Shown here: one piece after another, positions 1-5,646 of the stretch
Numbering within the stretch: position 1 is the stretch's first letter
Layout: each line of letters opens with the position of its first letter
The notes under the pieces: model-generated
What the model saw: the letters and a program-made list of their open reading frames with translations, nothing else
Databases searched by the model: none
Told to the model about the DNA's origin: nothing
Position numbers and translations under genes: made by a program
Source: Candidatus Altarchaeales archaeon
GTDB lineage: Archaea > Altiarchaeota > Altiarchaeia > IMC4 > SCGC-AAA252-I15
DNA: 5,646 nucleotides
Assembly: GCA_014729705.1 (NCBI GenBank)
Contig: WJJK01000058.1
Span: forward strand, 1 to 5,646
Direction: 5' to 3'

Positions 1-1361
1 ACCGTGTTCGCATAGGAGGTGCTTTCAACGATCACGTGGTCTGAGGCCTTTACGACGGGAGTCTGGGTTTCAATTAATCCCTCGAGTTCTAAATCCATCA
101 TACTCCAAAACTCCTTTGAGGTTACGTCGTCTAGGGCGTCGGATGATAATGCTATGAAGGCTGCTCCCTTTTTAACGTGATTTTTAAGGTCTCTGAATGT
201 GCCGGGGAGTATGGCGTCGGCTTTCACATCCGACATAATCACTACGTCGAAATCGGTTACGGGGGGTATTACCGGGGGATTCGCCGCCTGATACTCTACA
301 TGGGGTAGGCTTTCAAGCAGAAGCCTGAGGTACCTGTCTTTGCCTTCAGAGGATAGTAGCAGGACTTTGTTCACCTTTACAGCCGGCAGGTGGAAATAAC
401 AGGAGTCATCTAACCCCAGGGCATCCCGGGTTTCGGCTTTCACCACCAAATTTTTGGCTGATAAATCGGTTTCAGCTTCTAATTCGACAACCTCCCTGCC
501 GCCTGGACTAATCTGTATGTCGTAGGATTTTACTGCGTTTCCCCCGTCGACGAGGTTTACTTTAACTTGCCTTGCCTGCTGCCCGAAGTTGGATAAGGCC
601 AGTAAACCAGTCAACTGGTTTTCCGTTAACAGCCTTCTTTGAAGATGGCACCCCACTACCCCCACATTCTCCGCCTGGCCTCCGACTTTAACCAAATCCA
701 CCTTAAAACCCCTGTTCTTCAGCAAGGCGACTGCGGAGTTGATGGTGTTCGGGTCTTCTGCGAAATCGGAGACCGCGAAAACCCGGTTTCGAGTGTCCGG
801 GGAGCGAAGGTCTGAGGCTAGATACAGGGCGTCCGAGAGGCTGGCTGGGGCTTGATGGGGTTTGAGGTTTTCTAACGTCTTCTGCAGTTTTTCGGGGTCG
901 GCTTGGGATAAAACCTGTATGGGGGAGACGCCGGATAAAACCAGTGACGCCCTTGACTGGGGATGCAGCTGGTTTTTGGATTCAACCACCAACTCCAAGG
1001 CCCTATTGAATCGGGTTGGGTGTACGTCGGAGGCGGTCATGCTCGCTGAGGCGTCTATAACGTAGACTACGTTCTCCTTCTGTCTTACTACGTCCCTTAA
1101 ATTTAGGAGGGGGTCTGCCAGCAGCAGGGAGAATAAAATAATCAAAAGTATCTGCAAGAAAAGCAGGGGGTCGCCTATGATTTTCTCAAGGAACCCCCTT
1201 AGTCTGTGGCTTTTCTCGATTAATTCTATGAACATTACTGAGGGGAACTTAAGGGTCTTGGGTTTCGGCTTTAGGATGTATAAGATGATCACAGGTATGA
1301 TGAGTGCTGAAAGCCACAGCGCCTGGGGGTTTGATATCTGCGCTCCCAGGAACTCAGCCAC
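1..1361 (-). CDS. BatA-like membrane-anchored vWA-domain protein, C-terminally truncated by the window edge
   Basis: An open frame of 453 codons runs off the left edge without a stop. Layout: a short N-terminus, a hydrophobic segment at about residues 14-30 followed by KPKPK, a second hydrophobic segment at about 64-82, then a vWA domain from about 97 to 230 with the MIDAS motif DASAS at 103-107 and VSDFAED near 197-203. This pair of helices before a vWA domain is the BatA/aerotolerance arrangement, which places the vWA domain outside or at the membrane face. A beta-rich linker (about 245-327) follows, then an alpha/beta segment (about 328-410, VNKVLLLSSEGKDRYL, DFDVVIMSD, KKGAAFIAL) resembling the glutamine-amidotransferase-like fold often attached to such proteins, without an obvious nucleophile cysteine. 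The GTG start at 1361 overlaps the DUF58 stop by 8 bases and is preceded by GGAGG, though very closely. An in-frame ATG at 1394 is an alternative but would add MCSSSLWGGGG, atypical for the family. Likely partner of the upstream MoxR ATPase and DUF58 protein. Family assignment is firm; the cellular role is inferred. Confidence 0.87.
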   Translation of the reverse strand, partial: MAEFLGAQISNPQALWLSALIIPVIILYILKPKPKTLKFPSVMFIELIEKSHRLRGFLEKIIGDPLLFLQILLIILFSLLLADPLLNLRDVVRQKENVVYVIDASASMTASDVHPTRFNRALELVVESKNQLHPQSRASLVLSGVSPIQVLSQADPEKLQKTLENLKPHQAPASLSDALYLASDLRSPDTRNRVFAVSDFAEDPNTINSAVALLKNRGFKVDLVKVGGQAENVGVVGCHLQRRLLTENQLTGLLALSNFGQQARQVKVNLVDGGNAVKSYDIQISPGGREVVELEAETDLSAKNLVVKAETRDALGLDDSCYFHLPAVKVNKVLLLSSEGKDRYLRLLLESLPHVEYQAANPPVIPPVTDFDVVIMSDVKADAILPGTFRDLKNHVKKGAAFIALSSDALDDVTSKEFWSMMDLELEGLIETQTPVVKASDHVIVESTSYANT

Positions 1362-2229
1362 GCCTCCACCCCCCCATAAGCTCGACGAACACATTCATAA
1401 GGGATTGATCTGTTGTCACCGAGATGAAGTTGGCGTTGAAGTCCCGGCATATGTCGGCTACGGAACTTATGTGTTGTTTTAACCTGCCTTGGTATTCCTG
1501 CCTGAATCCCGGGCTTATGAAGCATTTACGTTGTTGACTGGTTTCAAGGTCCTCAAGTTTCACGTCCATCTCAAGCCCCAGGTTTTTTTCAAGGGGGTCA
1601 AGCACCTGGATTAAGGTCAAGTCTATGCTCTGCCGGGACAGCCTGTGAACGCCCTCCCTGATTTGGTGTAGGGGTTCCAGGAAATCCGATAAAACGATGA
1701 AGTAGGATTTGGTTTTAACGAACCGGTTGTACATGGCAGAGGATTGGCCTAAATTGGTTTTACCCGATAGTTGGGCGTTGTTTAGTAAATCAAGGATCCG
1801 CATTAGGTGCAGGCGGTCCTTGCCTTGGGGACTCACCTGCTTGAGGTGGCTGGAGTATAGTCCGAAGGCGAATTTCTCCTGGTTTTCCACCCCCACGAAA
1901 CCGAATCCCGCGGCTAGGCTGCCTGCGTAATCGTATTTAGTTATTTTTTTGGTTCCGAAGTCCATGCTGTTGCTTGAGTCAACGAGCAGGTGCATTGTGA
2001 GGTCGCGTTCCTCCATAAACCTTTTTATGTAGAGCTTGTCTGTGCGGGCGTATACCTTCCAGTCGATTAAGCGGAAGTCGTCGCCGGGATAGTATTCCCT
2101 GAAATCCACCACCTCAACGCCCCGACCCATTTTGGTGGAGGATCTTTCCCCTGCATAGAGACTTGAGACGCGTCGTTTAACTAAAAGCTCGAACTGCTCC
2201 AACTCGTCCAAGAAGGATGAGTCAATCAA
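1354..2229 (-). CDS. DUF58 family protein with vWA-like fold (MoxR partner)
   Basis: This 291-residue soluble protein is a full-length DUF58 member. The family signature lies at residues 35-75: GRGVE, then FREYYPGDDFRLIDWK, then YARTDKLYIKRFMEERD. A vWA-like domain follows with a complete metal-ion-dependent adhesion site: D84-S86-S88 in LLVDSSNSM, T158 in GKTNLG and D182 in VLSDF. No membrane segment is present, unlike bacterial DUF58 proteins that carry two N-terminal helices, so it probably acts in the cytoplasm. The start is TTG at 2229-2227, supported by a GGAGGT ribosome binding site with a 7-base spacer; no ATG fits better. The gene begins 3 bases after the moxR stop and overlaps the BatA-like gene by 8 bases, so the three are almost surely co-translated. 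DUF58 proteins are regularly encoded next to MoxR ATPases and are thought to be their substrates or adaptors. The biochemical activity is not established, so only the family and the partnership are claimed. Confidence 0.93.
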   Translation of the reverse strand: MIDSSFLDELEQFELLVKRRVSSLYAGERSSTKMGRGVEVVDFREYYPGDDFRLIDWKVYARTDKLYIKRFMEERDLTMHLLVDSSNSMDFGTKKITKYDYAGSLAAGFGFVGVENQEKFAFGLYSSHLKQVSPQGKDRLHLMRILDLLNNAQLSGKTNLGQSSAMYNRFVKTKSYFIVLSDFLEPLHQIREGVHRLSRQSIDLTLIQVLDPLEKNLGLEMDVKLEDLETSQQRKCFISPGFRQEYQGRLKQHISSVADICRDFNANFISVTTDQSLMNVFVELMGGWRRG

Positions 2230-2232
2230 TTT

Positions 2233-3285
2233 CTAGACCTCCGAGGATACCTGGGTAATCACGTCGTCGGGGGATAATCCTTTCCTCTCGGATTCGAAGT
2301 TCAAAATAATCCTGTGCCTTAGCACGGGGTAGGCCATGTGATCCACATCCTCTTTTGCCACGTAGTTGCGTCCATTCAATAACGCGTAGGCTTTGGCTGC
2401 CATCACCAACCCGATTGACGCCCTTGGGGAAGCCCCGTATTCAAGGTATTGTTTAGCCGCCTCCCCCCGGTCTTTTCGCGTGTGTAAAACCAGGTCTATC
2501 GCGTGTTCACGCACCTCAGCGGATACCGGCATAAGACGGGTTAACTGTTGCAGTGCGACCAGGTTTCTTTTGCTTGGGGAGTCAGGGTCCCCTGGCTTGC
2601 AATCCCATATGCTGCATGCATCCCCTGGATGCGGTAGCGTGGATTGCGTGTATAATTCAACTATCCGGTCTTCCTCCTCCCTTTGAGGGTATCCCACGTT
2701 TATTTTCAGCAGGAACCGGTCTACCTGAGCCTCAGGAAGCGGGTATGTGCCCTCCATCTCAATCGGGTTTTGGGTTGCTAGAACCAGGAAAGGCGCTTCA
2801 AGTTTGAAGGTCTCCCTGCCTGCCGTCACCTGCCTCTCCTGCATCGCCTCAAGCAGGGCGCTTTGGGTTTTCGGGGTCGCCCGGTTTATTTCATCGGCTA
2901 AAAGCAGGTTCGTGAACACCGGGCCCCGCTCAAACCGGAAGACTTTATCCCCCTTCTTATCCTCCACGACGTAGGTTCCCGTTATGTCGGTTGGCATGAG
3001 GTCGGGGGTGCACTGTATCCTTTTGAAGTCGAGGGCGAGTATGTTGGATAAAGTCTTCACAAGAAGGGTTTTAGCAAGACCGGGGTAGCCTTCGATTAGT
3101 ACGTGGCTGTCGGTTAGTAAAGCTATCAACACCTCATCGAGCATCTGTTTCTGTCCTACAACTACCTTGCCGACTTCAGCGGTTATGTTCGAGTATATGC
3201 CGCCTACTTGGGAGTAAATCTGTTTTAACTCCTCCTCCCCTATGTCGGTTTGACTTGAATCCCAGAAGCTGGTTCCCACTGCCAT
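2233..3285 (-). CDS. moxR: MoxR-family AAA+ ATPase
   Basis: A 350-residue MoxR-type AAA+ ATPase, slightly longer than many members. Visible motifs in order: VVVGQ at 41-45, Walker A GYPGLAKT at 66-73, the CTPDLMPTDITG segment at 92-103, the family-typical FERGPVF at 118-124, Walker B LLLADEINRA at 127-136, ALLEAMQERQVT at 143-154, sensor 1 LATQNPIEMEGTYPLPEAQ at 169-187, arginine-finger region VDRF at 188-191, and sensor 2 GASPRAS at 284-290. All catalytic elements appear intact, so it should hydrolyse ATP as a ring-shaped oligomer. A variable stretch at about 215-240, containing two cysteines and DPDSPSKRN, separates the core from the C-terminal lid. The ATG at 3285 is preceded by AGGTG ten bases upstream. 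The gene is followed directly by DUF58 and BatA-like vWA genes, the usual MoxR partners; MoxR proteins are thought to remodel such vWA proteins or complexes they belong to. The exact client cannot be told from sequence. Confidence 0.96.
   Translation of the reverse strand: MAVGTSFWDSSQTDIGEEELKQIYSQVGGIYSNITAEVGKVVVGQKQMLDEVLIALLTDSHVLIEGYPGLAKTLLVKTLSNILALDFKRIQCTPDLMPTDITGTYVVEDKKGDKVFRFERGPVFTNLLLADEINRATPKTQSALLEAMQERQVTAGRETFKLEAPFLVLATQNPIEMEGTYPLPEAQVDRFLLKINVGYPQREEEDRIVELYTQSTLPHPGDACSIWDCKPGDPDSPSKRNLVALQQLTRLMPVSAEVREHAIDLVLHTRKDRGEAAKQYLEYGASPRASIGLVMAAKAYALLNGRNYVAKEDVDHMAYPVLRHRIILNFESERKGLSPDDVITQVSSEV
2237..2242 (-). promoter_or_regulatory. Shine-Dalgarno site deciding the TTG start of the DUF58 gene
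   Basis: On the minus strand GGAGGT lies 7 bases before TTG at 2229 and sits inside the last codons of moxR, where GAG GTC TAG encodes the C-terminal Glu-Val-stop. The strength and spacing of the site are the reason for choosing TTG as the start. Its position within the upstream gene suggests that ribosomes finishing moxR re-initiate here. Confidence 0.75.
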
Positions 3286-3333
3286 TTGAAATAAACACCT
3301 GAGTAAGTAATGTGGGTGGGAGAATAAAACCGG
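3286..3333 (-). promoter_or_regulatory. 48-base gap between the aminotransferase and moxR; weak candidate promoter
   Basis: Read on the minus strand, the gap holds GTTTTATTCT (3330-3321), a possible TATA-like element. A transcript starting about 26 bases downstream would begin close to the AGGTG (3300-3296) that could serve as the moxR ribosome binding site. No hairpin or long T-tract typical of a terminator is evident, so read-through from the aminotransferase gene is equally possible. Inference only. Confidence 0.25.
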
Positions 3334-4398
3334 CTAGAGGCGGAGAATCTGTTCAATCAAATCTAGATAGGTTTTCAGTTCATTCATCTGCCTATCCGCC
3401 ATGTGGGCGACGCGGAAGGCTTGGCCTTTGAGTTTACCGTATCCGTTGGAGAATAGATATCCTTTTTCCCCTAATTCCGCGGATAAAGAAGTTAAATCCG
3501 CATCCCGGGTGTTTTTGGCGCACGTTACGGTGTCTGAGGCGCACCAGTCTTCGGCATACATCTCAAAATGTCTTCTGACCCACTGCCGCGTGTGTTCCGC
3601 CATCTCACGGTGCCGCCTGTATCGGTTCTCCAACCCCTCCTCATTGAGTATCCTATCAAGCTGGTATGCTAATTGAGCTATCTGCGGTATCGGGGGCGTG
3701 GAGGGTGTGTTGTTTTTCTTCGCGTATTTCTCGAATACGTGGTAGTCGAAGTAGTAGCCTTTGTTCTCCGTCTTAGCGCTTTTCTGAAAGGCTTTATCGG
3801 ATACGGCGGTCATCGCAAGCCCGGGGGCTACGCCAAAGCATTTTTGGGTGCCGGTGACTAGCACGTCTATGCCTAAATCATCAACGGGTAGGGGGACGCC
3901 TGCCATGCTGCTTACAGCATCCACACAAAATAACACGTCGTTGTCCCGGCAAACTTCGGAGAAGCCTTCAAGCGGCGTCATAACCGCAGTGGAGGTCTCG
4001 TTGTGGGTTACGAAGAGGCAGTCGTAGTCTCCTGCTTCAAGCTCGTCTTTCACGTCCTCGGGCCGCCCTGCAGAACCCCAGGGTATCTCTATGGCGTGGG
4101 CGGCTTTATCGTTTGATTTTGATATCTGGTGCCAGCGGTTGCTGAACGCGCCGTTTACAACGTGCAAGGCCTTGGTTTCAACGCAGTTTCGGACTGCCGC
4201 CTCCATGAAACCTGTTGAGGATGTGGGGCCGAAGTATATCCTGTTTTCACTCATGAAAACGTTGCGCAACCCTTCAACCGTCTTCTCGTGCAAAGCACAA
4301 TACTCCTTGCTTCTGTGACCCACCATCGGGTCCGCCGCCTTCCTTGCGACATCATCTAATACGTCGACTGGTCCGGGAATGAAAAGACTTTTAGCCAT
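3334..4398 (-). CDS. PLP-dependent class V aminotransferase (alanine-glyoxylate / serine-pyruvate / phosphoserine type)
   Basis: A cytosolic fold-type I aminotransferase of 354 residues that transfers an amino group between an amino acid and a 2-oxo acid. Numbered from the ATG at 4398: the N-terminal signature FIPGP with GHRSKEY, the cofactor phosphate-binding stretch GPTSSTGFMEAA near 57-68, HNETST at 132-137, the pyridine-ring aspartate D160 in CVDAVSS, the Schiff-base lysine K186 in TGTQKCFG followed by PGLAM, GYYFDY, and near the C-terminus FRVAHMAD, whose arginine (R329) should bind the substrate carboxylate. The overall pattern, including NGAFSNRWHQI and NGYGKLKGQ, matches the alanine-glyoxylate aminotransferase-like branch common in archaea and Chloroflexota, where members act on serine, alanine, aspartate or phosphoserine; substrate cannot be assigned. 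Tandem ATGs at 4401 and 4398 follow CAGG. The frame stays open to an ATG at 4482, but that extension is AT-rich intergenic DNA and the family begins at this motif. It lies 48 bases upstream of moxR on the same strand. Confidence 0.93.
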   Translation of the reverse strand: MAKSLFIPGPVDVLDDVARKAADPMVGHRSKEYCALHEKTVEGLRNVFMSENRIYFGPTSSTGFMEAAVRNCVETKALHVVNGAFSNRWHQISKSNDKAAHAIEIPWGSAGRPEDVKDELEAGDYDCLFVTHNETSTAVMTPLEGFSEVCRDNDVLFCVDAVSSMAGVPLPVDDLGIDVLVTGTQKCFGVAPGLAMTAVSDKAFQKSAKTENKGYYFDYHVFEKYAKKNNTPSTPPIPQIAQLAYQLDRILNEEGLENRYRRHREMAEHTRQWVRRHFEMYAEDWCASDTVTCAKNTRDADLTSLSAELGEKGYLFSNGYGKLKGQAFRVAHMADRQMNELKTYLDLIEQILRL

Positions 4399-4401
4399 CA
4401 T

Positions 4402-4508
4402 AAAAACCTGCTGAAAACACAAAACACCAACAAAATAGGTAAACAAAGGATAAAAGACACCTTCTTTAAAAGATAAACACATAATTTAACAGCTAGGGGT
4501 TTATTTGC
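4402..4508. promoter_or_regulatory. Divergent intergenic region with start signals for the aminotransferase and the PAS gene
   Basis: This 107-base gap between two divergent genes is about 31% GC by hand count, clearly AT-richer than the coding DNA on either side. The plus strand carries TTTAAAAGATAAA at 4465-4477, a TATA-like box whose start site would fall near 4492-4497, just before the AGGGGT ribosome binding site of the PAS gene. ATAATTTAA at 4481-4489 is a second candidate. On the minus strand CTTTTAAAG (4472-4464) and CTTTTATCC (4456-4448) are candidate boxes for the aminotransferase. No clear inverted-repeat operator was recognised. The position shows that promoters must lie here; the individual boxes are guesses. 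Confidence 0.5.
4495..4500 (+). promoter_or_regulatory. Probable Shine-Dalgarno site of the PAS-domain gene
   Basis: AGGGGT ends 8 bases before the ATG at 4509. An in-frame TAG at 4494-4496 closes the frame just upstream, and no other standard start lies between it and the ATG, so together they fix the start. Confidence 0.55.
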
Positions 4509-5646
4509 ATGGTTTCTGAAGGCAAGAAGGGATGCGACAATTATCTGCTTCATCAGATCTTTGACTTTTCCTTGTCTGCTATAATCACAGTCGATGAACA
4601 GGGAATAATTACCTCCTGGAATAACGCCGCAGAGAATATCTTCGGATGGAGCTCCCAGGAGGCTGTGGGGCGGTTTAATCCCACCGTCCCTGAGGGAAGC
4701 AAGGATTATTACCTTAAAATCATAGGGGAACCCCACAAAAACATGCAATTCACTGCCCAAAGAAAAGACGGTGCAAAGGTGGAGGCTCTTCTTTCAACAG
4801 CACCGCTGACTGAAGACGCAGGAAATATCGTTGGCGCAGTAGGGGTTCTGAACGAATTAACCGGCAGGGGGGAAGATCAAAAAAAGCTTGAAGAATATGA
4901 GCTTTTCCTTGAGGCGATAATGGATGATAGTCCTTTTGCTATGTGGGTTTCAGACAAAAAAGGAGTAATCCAAAAAACTAATAAGTCCCTGAGGAAAATC
5001 CTTAACCTCAGCGATGATCAGATTATAGGCAAATATAATGTGTTGACGGACTTGAATCTGAAGCAGCCGGGAATCCAATCTAAAGTTGAAGATGTATTTA
5101 AAAAACTTAAGCCCGCCAGGTTCACGATATTCTGGGAGGCAGATAGGGCGGGGGCAGAATTCATCGGGGGGCGTGATCTTTGGATTGACGCTTCTCTGAT
5201 CGCCGTAAAGGACGAGTTAGGCGAACTCAAAAACGTAGTGTGCCAGTGGGCGGACATAACAAAACAAAAAAAAGCTGTTGATCATTATCAAAGCCTTCTT
5301 GAAAGTCTTGTGGATCCTCTTGTGATATCCGATTTGGATGGCACTATCCTGTACGCCAATGAAGCTACGGTAGAGCTACTAGGTAAACCAAAGGAGAGCA
5401 TAGAGGGGACTAGCATATCGGATGCTGATTTCCTGACAAACAAAAGCAAGGCAGTCATCCTCGCAAACATATCAAAATACAAGCTAACTGGGGAAGATGT
5501 GAAAAGCTATGATATCGAGATTGTCTCAGCCTCAGGGGAAATAAGGATCTATGAGATCTCCTCAAACGACCTGATTGAGGGGGGGGAACACACAGGATGG
5601 ATAGTCTCACTTAGGGATGTGACAAATAGGGAAAAAATTAGGGGCG
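4509..5646 (+). CDS. Multi-PAS sensor protein, probably a soluble histidine kinase, truncated at the right edge
   Basis: An open frame of 379 codons continues past the window. It encodes at least three PAS domains. PAS1 spans about residues 12-118 (AIITVDEQGIITSWNNAAENIFGW, shown here by its key DEQG and WNNAAE elements, ending VGVLNELT). PAS2 spans about 130-251 (SPFAMWVSDKKGVI, a longer middle with LWIDASLIAVKD, ending CQWADITKQKK). PAS3 spans about 259-376 (LVDPLVISDLDGTILYANEA, ending IVSLRDVTNREK). Each ends in the D-I/V-T or similar element that leads into a linking helix, as in PAS arrays of archaeal sensor kinases. There is no signal peptide or membrane segment, so it senses something in the cytoplasm. 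No ligand-specific residues were recognised, and the only cysteines are C9 and C245. The output domain is outside the window; HisKA/HATPase is the usual one, but this is inference. The gene looks AT-richer than the minus-strand genes and is transcribed divergently from the aminotransferase. Confidence 0.88.
   Translation, partial: MVSEGKKGCDNYLLHQIFDFSLSAIITVDEQGIITSWNNAAENIFGWSSQEAVGRFNPTVPEGSKDYYLKIIGEPHKNMQFTAQRKDGAKVEALLSTAPLTEDAGNIVGAVGVLNELTGRGEDQKKLEEYELFLEAIMDDSPFAMWVSDKKGVIQKTNKSLRKILNLSDDQIIGKYNVLTDLNLKQPGIQSKVEDVFKKLKPARFTIFWEADRAGAEFIGGRDLWIDASLIAVKDELGELKNVVCQWADITKQKKAVDHYQSLLESLVDPLVISDLDGTILYANEATVELLGKPKESIEGTSISDADFLTNKSKAVILANISKYKLTGEDVKSYDIEIVSASGEIRIYEISSNDLIEGGEHTGWIVSLRDVTNREKIRG

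Noticed and set aside
1..300. Possible active class I glutamine amidotransferase domain in the BatA-like protein
   Set aside because: The alpha/beta pattern resembles that fold, but no nucleophile-elbow cysteine is visible; the only cysteines are at residues 238 and 321, before or outside the expected place. The domain is also cut by the edge.
862..1482. Plus-strand open frames opposite the BatA-like and DUF58 genes
   Set aside because: They are antisense to strongly supported coding sequence and show no protein motifs.
1289..1525. Minus-strand open frame of 78 codons over the DUF58/BatA-like junction
   Set aside because: It is an alternate frame inside two real genes, with no family resemblance and a composition rich in Arg, Trp and Cys.
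3286..3333. Terminator after the aminotransferase gene
   Set aside because: There is only a short TTTTATT and no stable hairpin or long T-tract, so a terminator cannot be supported.
4399..4482. N-terminal extension of the aminotransferase from the ATG at 4482, giving a hydrophobic leader
   Set aside because: The extra 28 residues come from AT-rich intergenic DNA and look like a leader only because T-rich codons encode Phe, Leu and Val. The family begins at the MAKSLFIPGP motif, which has tandem ATGs and a CAGG upstream.
4398..4760. Minus-strand open frame of 120 codons across the divergent gap and the start of the PAS gene
   Set aside because: It overlaps the well-supported PAS gene and the aminotransferase promoter, has no recognisable domain, and is best read as an antisense shadow.

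Overview
The window looks like a stretch of an archaeal chromosome, probably an uncultured lineage. A Bathyarchaeia-like or other TACK-group source is my guess from gene style only, and no marker in the window proves it. The evidence is short AT-rich intergenic gaps with TATA-like boxes, strong GGAGG-type ribosome binding sites, GTG and TTG starts, and an archaeal-type class V aminotransferase. Five genes fill almost all of it, two of them cut by the window edges. There are no tRNA or rRNA genes, insertion sequences, CRISPR arrays or long repeats that I can see.

Minus strand, read from right to left (about 4400 down to 1), four tightly packed genes point the same way: a PLP-dependent class V aminotransferase (4398-3334), a MoxR-family AAA+ ATPase (3285-2233), a DUF58 protein with a von Willebrand A (vWA) fold (2229-1354), and a membrane-anchored BatA-like vWA protein (1361 to beyond position 1). 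The last three form the classic MoxR/DUF58/BatA cassette. MoxR and DUF58 are separated by 3 bases, and DUF58 and the BatA-like gene overlap by 8 bases, so translational coupling is likely. In this family the MoxR ATPase is thought to act as a chaperone-like remodeler that works with metal-binding vWA partners at the membrane; the actual client is unknown. The aminotransferase lies 48 bases upstream of moxR. It may share the transcript, but no functional link is evident.

Plus strand, from 4509 to the right edge, a divergently transcribed gene encodes a soluble protein with three successive PAS domains and no membrane segment. It is probably the sensory part of a histidine kinase, whose output domain would lie beyond the window. 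The 107-base gap between it and the aminotransferase is about 31% GC and must hold the start signals for both directions.

I do not see a previously undescribed system here. The points most worth a second look are the apparently degenerate MIDAS metal site in the BatA-like protein (contrasting with an intact one in DUF58), the run of seven G at the DUF58/BatA-like junction, the TTG start of the DUF58 gene, and the shared divergent promoter region.
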